From: Pycnopodia helianthoides
Taxonomy: Eukaryota > Echinodermata > Asteroidea > Forcipulatida > Asteriidae
NCBI GenBank assembly: GCA_032158295.1
Contig: CM063255.1
Coordinates: 15,776,094 to 15,840,093, forward strand
Direction: 5' to 3'
Length of the DNA: 64,000 bases
The notes beneath the pieces were generated by a model, which was not told the origin of the DNA, ran no database searches, and worked only from the letters and a program-made list of their open reading frames with translations. Below, piece by piece: positions 22,722 to 32,797 of this stretch (positions within the stretch are counted from its first letter, which is position 1; every line of letters begins with the position of its first letter). Made by a program: the position numbers and the translations under genes.

Positions 22722-22860
22722 TTATATGGGCACTTCTATTGGGCACTTAGACGGGAACTTTCGAAGGGGCACCAAGGCCAAGACCAGCCAAAGCAAACAA
22801 TAGGTATGGAACAGTCTACTATGGCCTCCATGTAATTCCAGGCCTGCATCGCTTGTAACA
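22722..22860 (-). repeat. interspersed repeat shared with 5810-5990 and 37457-37600
   Basis: Shares GGGCACCAAGGCCAAGACC and AATTCCAGGCCTGC with the other two copies, in reverse. No ends or target duplication defined. Confidence 0.6.
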
Positions 22861-23089
22861 AATTCCATAGCTTGGAAAACAACAAGGTCTGAAACGTGTA
22901 TTAAGGCTGCTGTGTGGGCACGACAACTCGCTCTGAACCTGAACGCTTGATTTTGTTTCAAGGGTCCTAATGGAAGGGGGCTGAAACCAGGAAACTTAGC
23001 TACAGATGATACATGGGACATGGTCTTTTGGTCTGTTACCTTAATATTCTGGTAAGCAAAGTTGTTTTGTGCTTAGCTACTTTTTGTGC

Positions 23090-23484
23090 TTAAAGGAACA
23101 TTACAGAATTGGTAAGAACAAAAAATTGTAAAATATACTTTTGATCACAGATTTACACAAAACTTACACGGTCTAATGATGATGATGGTAGAAAACATCC
23201 CTTGAAAAATTTTCTGTCTGAAATGTCATATTTGATGAGAAATGATTAAACTAATTTTCCGTTTGGAGTTTATTGCTCAGTGAGCGTTTTATTCATTTGT
23301 TGAATCTATATGATTTCACGCAAATGTGTAATCGGTTTTTCACTATTTTCTTGTGACCCAGATGGCCGATCGATCTCAAACTTCTACAGGTTTGTCAGTT
23401 TATGTATATGGTGGATTACATAAAGTGCTTACACTGCCAGCAACTGTTTTGTTAGCAAAAACCAATTCTAGAATGTTCCTTTAA
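23090..23484. mobile_element. TTAA-flanked MITE family C copy 2 (inverse)
   Basis: TTAA at both borders, AGGAACATTACAGAATTGG at the left and its inverse at the right; interior inverse to the 15522 copy. Confidence 0.9.
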
Positions 23485-24290
23485 AGGTTTTTATACAGGT
23501 TTGGTAAAGATTAAAAAAAAACATCATTGCTTAATTTTAGTCTGAAGCTGACTGATTACGAAGTTCATACTAGAACAATTTTTTTCTGTGAAATATGTCC
23601 CTCTGAAATGAAGTCGTATTCAAGAAAACTGTATCTGAAAACCTTTTTTTTTAAAAAGCAACAGCTGATTTTGGTTGTTACCAAAATTAAGGACAATGTG
23701 TTTACATGCTGGACAATGTGTTTAACATGCTGAAAATGTTCATGATTTTTCACCATTTGTTCCTAAAGCCCAAATTTTCACAGGCTTGTTATTTCATGTA
23801 ATGGGTTGATCACACAAAACATGAACACTGTCTGTGACTATTTTGTTAGCTCTTGTATAACGCCTCCAAGAGGCTCTAGGAAAATGGGCCCCAGACCATA
23901 AGTGCTCATGTACATGCTGGACTTCACTTTCTCCCGCAGGACTGAGGACTATTGGAGTACTATAGCATATTTGCAACACTGCTCGAGCACAAGAAATCCT
24001 GCAGTCGGTTCTCGTGTAGAAAAGTAGAAAGGCATCCCGGCGGGTGGGAAACTGTACAGAAGGGGACAGCAACGAAACCAGTGGTTGCTTGTACATGTAC
24101 ATCACCATCAAGCCACCATATTCTAAAGGTATGATACATGATTGCAATGCTGGGAACAGATTATAGAGGATGTTAAAAATGTTGAAGCTTATTTTTTATA
24201 AGCTCGATTTCGGGCGAGCAAATGAAAATTGACTAGAACAGGTTTTGAAGCTGTGACCAGATATAAGTGATGGTGTTCTAACTGAGCTAT
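23485..24290. other. intergenic, no gene seen
   Basis: No recognisable exon. 24205-24285 includes a lone diverged tRNA-like unit related to the block at 8308-8622 (CGATTTCGGGCGAGC, AAAATTGACTAGAAC). Confidence 0.5.
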
Positions 24291-24293
24291 CTA

Positions 24294-24480
24294 GGGTGTC
24301 GTGGCCAAGTGGCCTGGGGCGGTGGACTCCAGAATGTGGGTTCGAATCCTGGCCTGGTCAGTTGCGACACTTGTGTCCTTGAGCGAGGCACTTCATCATA
24401 ATTGCTCCTCTCCACCCAGGAGTACAAATGGGTACCAGCGAGAGCAGGAGTGGTTGTCCGGGGGGACAGATATTGTCGGC
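24294..24480 (+). mobile_element. tRNA-derived SINE, 5' part
   Basis: Head GTGTCGTGGCCAAGTGGC, B box GGGTTCGAATCCTGG, body CTTGTGTCCTTGAGCGAGGC and TGCTCCTCTCCACCCAGGAG. Confidence 0.85.
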
Positions 24481-24489
24481 CGTTTAATG

Positions 24490-25130
24490 CCAAAGAAACC
24501 GGATATAAACACCGGCCTGATGAGCCATATTGGCTGGGGACAGACTTTACTCGTACTTTTACTATATAGCCGGCGGTACATGTATGTTTCGCAGTCTCCC
24601 TATCAACATCTTTGTTAGGGAGGCGGCGGTCAGAAGTCGTTCATCCATACACTGCCAGACAGACGGGGATCACGCCCAGGTTTACAAAACAACCTTGGAA
24701 GCAGCTAGCAGTAAGGGGATCACAATAAGGGGATGTGACTCTTGTCATTCAAATCAATTGTCAAGTAATAGACCACAACGGTAGCGCACCGGCACATATG
24801 GGTCAATTCCCGTTCTAGTAAATGTTCCTTTGTTCACACATAAATTTAAAAATACCGTCAGTTTCCTTTTTGGTTTGTTAATTTGTTTATATAAACTGGT
24901 ACCAAATGCCATTCCTGTCGAACATACTGCCATGCACAAGAAAGTTGTACATTATTTGGGTCTTATTCCACTTTCCATATTTAAATTTGCCAAAATGATA
25001 TAAGCTTGTAAGCAAACAGTACAAAATCCCGACAAAACAAAGGGTAATTGTGTGTTTTTTTTCTTTTTTTTAAATGACCCGTATCTTCATGAAATCCGCA
25101 CAGGTTGGTTGTGTTGTATGTTCATTGAAA
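24490..25130. other. intergenic, nothing recognised
   Basis: No repeat copy or exon signal identified. Confidence 0.5.
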
Positions 25131-25990
25131 GCTAGAGGGTTTAAATGAATGTGTTTTTCCAAAAGTCAAGGATGTACCCTCCCTTTATGATATGTTTCTT
25201 GAAAACTAGAGGATTGGAATGAATGTACTCTTCCAAAAACCAATGATGTACCATCCGTTTATGATATGTTTCTTGAAAACTAGAGGATTGGAATGAATGC
25301 ACTCTTCCAAAAACCAATGATGTACCATCCCTTTATGATATGTTTCTTTAAAACTAGAGGATTGGAATGAATGTACTCTTCCAAAAACCAATGATGTACC
25401 ATCCCTTTATGATATGTTTCTTGAAAACTAGAGGATTTGAATGAATGTACTCTTCCAAAAACCAATGATGTACCATCCCTTTATGATATGTTTCTTGAAA
25501 ACTAGAGGATTGAAATGAATGCACTCTTCTAATAACCAATGATGTACCATCCCTTTATGACATGTTTCTTGAAAACTAGAGGATTGGAATGAATGTACTC
25601 TTCCAATAACCAATGATGTACCATCCCTTTATGATATGTTTCATGAAAACTAGAGGATTGGAATGAATGCACTCTTCTAATTACCAATGATGTACCATCC
25701 TTTTATGACATGTTTCTTGAAAACTAGAGGATCGGAATGAATGCACTCTTCTAATAACCAATGATGTACCATCCCTTTATGATATGTTTCTTGAAAACTA
25801 GAGGATTGGAATGAATGCACTCTTCCAAAAACCAATGATGTACCATCCCTTTATGATATGTTTCTTGTAAACTAGAGGAATGGAATGAATGTACTCTTCC
25901 AAAAACCAATGATGTACCATCCCTTTATGATACGTTTTGCGCAAACTAGAGGACTGAAATGAATGTACTGTTCTAAAAACCAAAGATGCA
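25131..25990. repeat. 74-bp tandem array, about 11.5 copies
   Basis: Consecutive units contain AATGATGTACCATCCCTTTA and TGAAAACTAGAGGATTGG. The 74-bp period is not a multiple of three, and the equivalent minus-strand open frames recur every 74 bp, so they are by-products of the repeat. Confidence 0.97.
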
Positions 25991-26650
25991 TTGAACCTTT
26001 AACTCTGTTTCTTCTCCATTAAAAGTCAAATTAAAATTCAATCACATTCCTTCAGTCCTTGGGTTCCCTATTTTTTTTAATCTTGTTGCACGTAGATTTA
26101 TTTCCAAAGGATAATCTTGACCTAGTTCCCCGGAAAAAAAAAATCCTGCAGATTTCCCCGAGGTTTTTTCAATCAAATTTGGTCAGTTTTTTTTTCTTCT
26201 CTCCCCCCTGTTTTCATTGATTGTTTTCTAATGCGTTTCATATTTTATGCCTGTTCTGAAATGAGGCTAGATATCCTGCTACGGACTCATCCCAAAGGTT
26301 TTAAGATTATGTTGCCAGGCAACTCGAAGACGGTCATTGAATGAGAACTTAAATTACTCAAATCTCTTTGTGATTTTTTTTTAATAATTAGGATTGCGTT
26401 TACAATGATGTAATTTTTATGCTCGACGTATGATTTTGCCCAATTCCGTTAAACAATGAAGTATTGTATGTTATTAGTGCTCGGATTCCTGTGGAACAAA
26501 TCCACTGATGGACTTTATTGCTAGTAAACTTAAAGGTTTTTTTTCCAAATTGATGTTAAATTTGCAGCGGGGATAAAAAATGTTATTTTACCCGTTCACA
26601 TATTTGTGTCAACTAATGTACTCGGTACTTTCCCCCGATTACGCTGAAAA
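25991..26650. other. intergenic, nothing recognised
   Basis: AT-rich sequence with T-runs. Confidence 0.5.
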
Positions 26651-26654
26651 CAAA

Positions 26655-26760
26655 TCCACAGGCATCATACTGGGGGTAGGATTTGAACTGGTGACCTAAT
26701 TGCCATTCTAGAGCAGATGTCTTACCACTAGACCACCAAGCTTGCTCGAGGTTCAAGTCC
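26655..26760 (-). repeat. tRNA-like repeat, second type
   Basis: Minus strand: TTGGTGGTCTAGTGGTAAGA (A-box-like) and CACCAGTTCAAATCCTACCC (B-box-like). Related copies are at 33185-33285, 38895-38975 and 39538-39607. Probably heads of a separate SINE family. Confidence 0.7.
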
Positions 26761-26801
26761 CTCCCAATTAATGTGCCTATGTGTTTTATTTTGCAGGACT
26801 C

Positions 26802-26823
26802 GGGGGGGGGGGGGGGGGTGGGG
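26802..26823. repeat. poly-G tract
   Basis: A run of about 17 G followed by TGGGGATGGG; length is probably unstable. Confidence 0.9.
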
Positions 26824-26867
26824 ATGGGATACTGAGTATACAGAGCACATATCACTGTATTATATTC

Positions 26868-26940
26868 TTGATTTCAGTTGGTAGAGCGCCAGCACGTTAA
26901 TCCAGAGTTTGCAGGTTCAAGTCCCGCTCTAGTCAGTTTT
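26868..26940 (+). repeat. tRNA-like unit of the 8308-8622 type
   Basis: TTTCAGTTGGTAGAGCGCC and GGTTCAAGTCCCGCTCTAG followed by the same AGTTTTTCTTTG trailer as in the tandem block. Confidence 0.75.
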
Positions 26941-27289
26941 TCTTTGCTCAACATAGAATTTACCCAGTCAGTTTTCCTTGTGGTTTATTTACTTGAGAAA
27001 TAAATATATTTTACACCTTTAACTTTTCACCCCTTTAAAACACCTAGCACACAATATCACTCGTATCAAATTCATGACTCCTTTAACATCATTTTTTAGA
27101 AACAAATAACCTTTATTCTTTTCAGATAATCACAACTCTCTTTTAACATGTTTAACAAAGATATTTATTATAAATAGATGTACAAGTAATTTATAAAGTC
27201 AAAAATACTTATTGCACATTTGCACAGAAAATGTTCACACCACAGTTAGTCAAACTCAACTGACACAGATAACTCTCGCCCAGTGATAG

Positions 27290-27712
27290 GTCTTCATCGA
27301 CCTCAGTGAGGGCGCTGTTTGAGCTCGTGACGCGCTACACGACACACGGGACCTGCAGCTTTATGTCCCGTCCGAAGGAGGAAGCAATAATGTTTAAAGT
27401 GTCTAATTGCTCAAGGACAAAAGTGTCATGACCGGTACTCGAACCATGACACTCTGCTGATCAGAAACACCAGAGCCCAATTTCATAGAGCTGCTTAAGC
27501 AGGAAATGTTGCTTAACAATTGTCTGCTAAGCAGAAATGAGCAAGATACCAGTCACAAATTGTACATGTGACATTGTAGTTTGGCTGGTAACCTTATTCT
27601 GGTAAGCATAATTTTGTCGTGCTTAGCTACTTGTTGTGCTTAAGCAGCTCTATGAAATTGGGCTTTAGTCGAGTCAAGTGCGCTAGACCGCACGGCCACG
27701 ACATACTGGATG
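27290..27712 (-). mobile_element. tRNA-derived SINE carrying a family A MITE
   Basis: SINE parts TTTATGTCCCGTCCGAAGGA and ACACTCTGCTGATCAG lie left of the insert; CAAGTGCGCTAGACCGCACG and GGCCACGACATAC lie right. The hairpin element occupies 27474-27664, close to the site hit in the SINE at 18420. Confidence 0.85.
27474..27664. mobile_element. hairpin MITE family A nested in a SINE
   Basis: Ends GCCCAATTTCATAGAGCTGC and GCAGCTCTATGAAATTGGGC, subterminal TTAAGCA on both sides. Confidence 0.9.
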
Positions 27713-27757
27713 AGTGGAAGATTAGGAAGACTAATTGATAATTCACAGAGGCCTTTT

Positions 27758-27763
27758 TTTATT
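27758..27763 (-). terminator. RDM1 polyadenylation signal
   Basis: AATAAA on the minus strand, 46 nt past the RDM1 stop codon. Confidence 0.65.
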
Positions 27764-27808
27764 TCAGAAGCTTTTGGACGTTAGATTTTAACTATCAGCC
27801 AAAAATAT

Positions 27809-27943
27809 CTACATATCTTCCTGTAGATCTAGAAGCAGTTGGACGTTGATGTTGTCCAGATCATCTGTGTCGTCGGCATCAAGAGCGCCCTCATTGTCAG
27901 GTCTGGGACAGTCAGTCTCTTCAGCGGGGTTAATCTGTGTCAC
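27809..27943 (-). CDS. RDM1: RDM1 exon 6 (terminal)
   Basis: Acceptor GACAG|GTG; VTQINPAEETD to LDLQEDM and TAG, 44 residues, acidic. The Leu/Asp-rich tail resembles the end of vertebrate RDM1 in character but not closely in sequence. Confidence 0.82.
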   Translation of the reverse strand: MTQINPAEETDCPRPDNEGALDADDTDDLDNINVQLLLDLQEDM

Positions 27944-30900
27944 CTGTCATGAAGATTCAAAGACAGATCCATGAATAAAGGTGAGGTATGGCTTAGTGGT
28001 TCTGACTTGCTAAGCACTCGTATAAATTTGTTCAATTTGTTACCTGCCATGAGGCCATGTTCTTCACATAGCTGTGACTGGTGCCCAGCTGTTTACGATT
28101 TTTGGCTTCGCGTAGAACTGATACTCACCGTAACAACGCCTTTAAGTTCTTCCTGCGTGACGAAATGTAGTGCATCCACCGATGTGCTGTTAATCTCAAC
28201 TGCCACTTTGCCGTTGGGCAACACCACGATCAGCACCTTGCTGAAAGCGCCCTCGCTTGCCCTCTGAATGGCAATCTTTTTGGCTCGATGGAACGCTGTG
28301 ATTTTACTCATGAGGTCTGCAGTAGTAAAGTTTAAAAGAAAAAAAAAGAAAAGCAACATCTAGCGGGGAGCCTGTCATTACCAAAGTGTTCATTACATTG
28401 TTGGCTGGTAACCCATCTCTGGTAGACAAGAATTTGTTGCGCTTGGCAAATAGTGAAAAAGCTTTTATGAAATTGGGATGAGAGCCCCTTTGCGGGAATT
28501 TTGTCTGATAGCAGGATACCAGTCACAGACAATGTACATTCAGTAGAAAAAAAACTAGTGTGGAACCAGTCCCAAGCATGAAGCTTTATTAGGCAAATAA
28601 AATAAAATCAGCAGAGATCATAAAATTTGATCCGTAGAAAAGCGAGAAAAAAAAGGAGGCGGCCTCTACAAAGGAAGTGGGTGGGGATGATAAACCTGTT
28701 TTTTTTGGGGGGGGGGGGCCTTATGGCATTTTGAATGGTAACAAAAGTACTAAGCACTGTTTTTGTCAGCTCTACAATCCTGTATAATACATTAATGTAA
28801 TTTAATACAAGTTGGTTTTTACCTTGAGGAGAATAGGTCACTTCACCGACCCCAATCCCTTCACTGTAAACTCCATGCATCGTTACGTTGATCCTGACTA
28901 TACCAATGAAGCGAGCTGTGTTAGGTTCACAAGACGCTTTATCCTCCTTCAACTAGGAAATAATAAATGTATCTTTATATAAAAGACGAACATATCGTCG
29001 TGTGCTCGGAAGAAGGGCGTAAGGCTCTACGCCATTTTACCGGGCACACATAGTACTGTTTTTCATTAACAAAAGGCAGCAAGCAACAAAATGGCTCCTC
29101 TGACAAAAAATGGCAATGTTACCCTTCCCGTTGGTAAAATTACTCCAAAGACATGTTTTCTCAAATCCATGCATAATTTAACGTTCCCGTATGACTAGGA
29201 ATGGTAAAAAAAAGTGACCAAACTTTCACTTGAAAACGTTTTCTTGAAACACAATTTCGCAAATCAATTGCTTAAGCCCTTTTACCAGTAACTTTTCGTT
29301 AAGTCCTTCTTCCGGGCACATGACGATATATAGGTTTTTATCCCAGTCTTGTTTACAGAAAAGCAGCTTATTTCACTTTCATGCATTCCTATTAAAGGTA
29401 GGGTCATTCCAGATCAAAATTCTTTGCCTTATTTGCTCAGTTTATATTCTTTTAAATAAACAAACTGTGCCTTTGATGATACGAGCATGGCATTTGGCAC
29501 ACAGTTAGAGTATGTCATGAGAAAGATTTTTGGCTATTGGGTCAATGAAAAGTATAGGTAAAATAACCAGCAGCCATTTAAAAAATTTGGATAACTGCCC
29601 TCATAGCATAGCCAAATATCTTACGCATGAAAGGTGTTTAAGAAATATCAGTTTTAGATGTGGGAGGAAACCCCCAACTGGGGAAAAACCCCACTGTCAG
29701 GCAGGGACTGAAAACCCAATCCACATACAAGGCTGTGGTCTGAGGTGGGATTCGAACTGGGGTCCACAGAGGTAAAAGGGCACGGAAGAATCCACTGAGT
29801 CAATCAGAATGCTAATCTGTGATTGTCTTCTCTTTACAGGCTCCCTAAGGCCAGGTTTATATCGACACTTTGAGCAAAATGGTTCCCGATCGGCACGGAC
29901 TCACCGATTCAATTTGGCTGGACCATCCATCGAACCCGAGGTAGTGACTGGCAAGCTCATAGCACTGTTGGTGGTGTAGGGGCTGACTGGCGTCAACCGT
30001 GCACTGTCTGTTTGCAAATCTCACCTGATGGAAAAAAGAAAAGAAAATTACTACATTTTGTTGTTCTTGAAAGCGTTTTGAAGATTCCTTTTTTCGTTTC
30101 TACAAGTTTGGGTGTAGGTAACATTACCCAGCACCTGTATTTAAAGGAACATTACAGAATTGGTTTTTGCTAACAAAACAGTTGCTGGCAGTGTAAGCAC
30201 TTTATGTAATCCACCATATACATAAACTGACAAACCTGTAGAAGTTTGAGATCGATTGGCCATCTGGGTCACGAGAAAATAGTGCAAAACCGATTACAAA
30301 TTTGCATGTGTTATACAATGCATGAATAAAACGCGAGGTGACAGCAGGGTACCAACCGCATCTCTGGCTGCAGCATTCGCGAACGGCCAACAACCCTCAG
30401 AAATCTGAGAAATGATTCATGCATGAATCGTTTCTCAGATTCAAATGTCTTGGGGTGAAGAAGTATCAAAACCATAATTACTTTGAAAGGGAATCCTTTC
30501 TCAAAATTGTTTATAATATCAACAGCTTTGGTGTTCAAGTAAGTTTTTATGGTCATTAATTTTTTAGGCTAATGGCATCCAAGTTTGAGTCTTACAACCT
30601 CATGAGGATAACTACCTCCCGAGGCAGATAGACTCCTGGGGCAAACAACATCCTGGCTGAAAACCTCCCGAGGCTACCAACCTCTTGAGGCTGACAGACT
30701 CATGACTCTGATGGCTTCCTGAGGCTTAAAAAACCTCTCAAGTCTTACAACCTTATGAGGCTAAAAAAAAACAATAGGGCTGAGACCTCCTAATGAGGCA
30801 AAAAGACTTGTGAGACTACAAGCCCCCAAGTGTTACATTCTAATGAGGCTACCAACTTCAAGAGGCCATCGGCCTCTTGAGGCTAAGTGCCTCCTGACGT

Positions 30901-32594
30901 ACTCGTCTTTTCCTCACCCTCAATAGCCTCCCTCCCAGCATATATTTCCCATTCACTGCTTGCTGTGCCTTCTGCGCCTCTCTTGTTGAGTAGTACTTAA
31001 TAAACGCATAGAGACTTTTTCCTGTACTGCTGCCACACAATGCTGACGTCGTACCATTTTGCTCGTGGAGGTTTGCACCTTCTGAAGTGACGGGTTGACT
31101 GCTGCCTCCAAGAACTTGGACTTCATACAGTAGGCCGAATTGGGAAAAAATATGATGGAGCTTCTCCTGTTTGTTTATTCAGGGGAAAAAGAAGGCTAGA
31201 TTATTAGTTACTTTTACCAAGTTATCAACATTCTCTTTCACAACACGATGGGCTGGTTGACTCAATTACCAAAGTGACCCTTGATTTACCCCAAGCGCTT
31301 GGGGGATTCCCAACATGCTAGACTTGGCTCAAGTGGGTACGTTCCATGCTCGGTGTTTATAAAACATGATCGCATGTGCCGTTCCATGGCAATTTTGCAC
31401 CAAAGTTGACAGCATTGGCACATGCCAGGGCACTCATAGAACTACGAGTCTATAGTTCCGCTATTGTCTCCATAGCAGAATAAACCTCATAGTTCTAGGA
31501 ATAATGCCGGGGGGGGGGGGCTGGGGGTGCATGGTAATCCCTTTGATGAATGAATAAGGGCAACGCCTACTTTTGCACTTCTCCCTTTGAAGTGCAGACT
31601 CTAGTCTAGGTGATGATAAGGCGCACTGCCAGACCATAGAGCAAGGAACAGATCTATGGGTTTGAGCATGGCCAGACACACCAGGGCAAACCCGTTCTTT
31701 TAGCGATAAGTGCACTGGGGTCTTTTATTACGTGCACTGATGTGATAGGTTTTTTAACAACACACGGGACCCATGGCTTTTATGTCCCATCTGTAGGACA
31801 AAGCAATAATGGTTAAGTGTCTTGCTTATTATAACTTAAGGACACAAGTGTCAAGACTGGGTCTCGAACCCACACTCTGCTGACCAGACCAGAGCTGAGT
31901 TCGGTGCTCTAGTCTTAACCACGACATGCCACAGTGACAATAGTTTTTGTAATCTTATCACCTCAAATAATTAATTATCTTACTTTTCAAGTTCTTAAGA
32001 AAATCTTTGCGCTTAAGGAATAAATATAGCATGGTATTTAAATTGGAAGTCAAACTATCGAATGACGATAGCGGAACAAACCAAGGTAGGACTAGGAGTA
32101 GTCAGTTGACAACTTGGAAGAAAAAAGTACAGTACGACCATGGAGGTAGAATAGAAAGACACTGTACATGATCGATATATTTTCAATTTCATTCTGAGTG
32201 AAAGTGACAGTTCAGTTCACAGATTATAAAGTGTACACCTTAAGACAGTAGTAGAGTAGAAATATAATTTGAACATTGAAGAACCATAAATCGCCAGTTT
32301 ATTTAGATGACGGCAATTGATAACTAAAATGAGCACAGATGACAAAAACCTACTCCTAGAATTATGAGGTTCGATCCAATATCGTTCGGATCGAACCTCA
32401 GTCATAATTCTGGGAGTAGACAAAAACCATCCCAGGTTTTTTTTTTTTAGATCGATCGAGCACGATCTTGGAGACAAACTTACAAATACTGATGATTCTG
32501 TTAATCTGTTAGAGATGCTTGTAACATACAAATTCTTTTCATTTGTATCCGGTCTGACAAACTCAACTATGTCGGGAGAACTCGCCATTTTCAT
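27809..32594 (-). CDS. RDM1: RDM1, RAD52 motif-containing protein 1
   Basis: Six coding exons (32594-32484, 31166-30918, 30024-29905, 28952-28823, 28316-28129, 27943-27809), all with GT-AG borders and matching phases, give a 310-residue protein; human RDM1 is about 284. Exons 1-3 form an RNA-recognition-motif fold: IFSQFGLLYEVQV near residues 41-55 and the RNP1-like KSLYAFIKYYS near 85-95. Exon 3 carries CYELASHYLGFDGWS and exon 5 FSKVLIVVLPNGKVAVE, both typical of the RD (RAD52-like) motif. RDM1 binds single- and double-stranded DNA and RNA and is linked to the response to DNA damage such as cisplatin adducts. The C-terminus is acidic (LDADDTDDLDN). Start: ATG at 32594 or, two codons on, 32588. 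It is divergent from INTS9 with a shared promoter region. No lesion was seen. Confidence 0.93.
28129..28316 (-). CDS. RDM1: RDM1 exon 5
   Basis: Acceptor CTGCAG|ACC and donor ACG|GTGAGT. Contains KKIAIQRASEGAFSKV and GKVAVE, the best-conserved C-terminal block of RDM1. Confidence 0.92.
28823..28952 (-). CDS. RDM1: RDM1 exon 4
   Basis: Begins LKEDKASCEPNTARFIG and ends with TYSPQ plus one base; acceptor CCTAG|TTG, donor CAAG|GTAAAA. Confidence 0.88.
29905..30024 (-). CDS. RDM1: RDM1 exon 3
   Basis: 40 codons, VRFANRQCTVD to WSSQIES, acceptor ATCAG|GTG and donor TCG|GTGAGT, phase 0 at both ends. It continues the last RRM strand and starts the RD motif. Confidence 0.9.
30141..30340. mobile_element. 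TTAA-flanked MITE family C copy 3, truncated
   Basis: TTAAAGGAACATTACAGAATT at the left, identical interior to GATTACAAATTTGCATG, then lost. It lies in RDM1 intron 2. Confidence 0.85.
30341..30565. other. RDM1 intron 2 unique part
   Basis: A small inverted pair (AATCTGAGAAATGATTCATG / CATGAATCGTTTCTCAGATT, 30401-30440) is the only structure seen. Confidence 0.6.
30566..30900. repeat. degenerate CCTCNNGAGG minisatellite in RDM1 intron 2
   Basis: About sixteen irregularly spaced cores such as CCTCATGAGG, CCTCCCGAGGC, CCTCTTGAGGC and CCTTATGAGG, spaced roughly 20-25 bp and joined by A/C-rich linkers (TTACAA, CTACCAA). The last units run up to the end of exon 2. Confidence 0.75.
30918..31166 (-). 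CDS. RDM1: RDM1 exon 2 (RRM core)
   Basis: 83 codons from acceptor AACAG|GAG to donor AGG|GTGAGG. Contains SQFGLLYEVQV, an insert of about 28 residues, then KSLYAFIKYYS and GGRLLR. Confidence 0.92.
31509..31521. repeat. poly-G tract
   Basis: About 12 consecutive G in RDM1 intron 1. Confidence 0.9.
31690..31935 (-). mobile_element. tRNA-derived SINE
   Basis: Reverse: GTGCACTGGGGTCTTTT..., TTATGTCCCATCTGTAGGAC, GGGTCTCGAACCCACACTC and TTAACCACGACATGCC. RDM1 intron 1. Confidence 0.85.
32351..32418. repeat. 68-bp palindrome between 10-bp direct repeats
   Basis: Inverted arms of about 27 nt (32351-32377 and 32388-32418, one extra base in the right arm) around a 10-nt loop, flanked on both sides by the identical 10-mer GACAAAAACC (32341-32350, 32419-32428). 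Looks like a tiny foldback insertion. Confidence 0.85.
32484..32594 (-). CDS. RDM1: RDM1 exon 1
   Basis: MKMASSPDIVEFVRPD... to ESSVF, 37 codons, phase 0 donor GTATTT|GTAAGT. A second Met two codons in may be the real start. Confidence 0.88.
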
Positions 32595-32788
32595 AAGGTT
32601 TTTTGTTATAAAAAATAAACAAAGTTGAACTTCGCACTTATGGCCTTATCACTGATTGTCACTTGAGGGCGCTATACAAGCAAGCCCTTCCACTGATTGT
32701 GTGCCTCGATTTTGTAAGTTTATTAAAAGTTGTCGTCCGCGCCGCGCTACCGTACCGTACCGTACCGTTCGTCTGCAACCACACCACA
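32595..32788. promoter_or_regulatory. bidirectional promoter region of RDM1 and INTS9
   Basis: Only 194 bp separate the outermost RDM1 ATG (minus) and the INTS9 ATG (plus). The interval has no TATA box at a suitable place, a GC-rich patch (GTCCGCGCCGCGCTACCG) and a short (TACCG)4 run at 32749-32768. Head-to-head housekeeping genes usually share such a promoter; sharing is inferred from distance. Confidence 0.75.
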
Positions 32789-32797
32789 ATGAAGCTC
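32789..32797 (+). CDS. INTS9: INTS9 exon 1 (MKL)
   Basis: ATGAAGCTC|GTAAGT. Only three codons, exactly the MKL before YCLS of the family, followed by a consensus donor. Its small size makes it easy to miss. Confidence 0.9.

Noticed and set aside
25206..25983. Several nearly identical 61-codon minus-strand frames
   Set aside because: They recur every 74 bp because of the tandem array; there is no start context, and the period is not a multiple of three.
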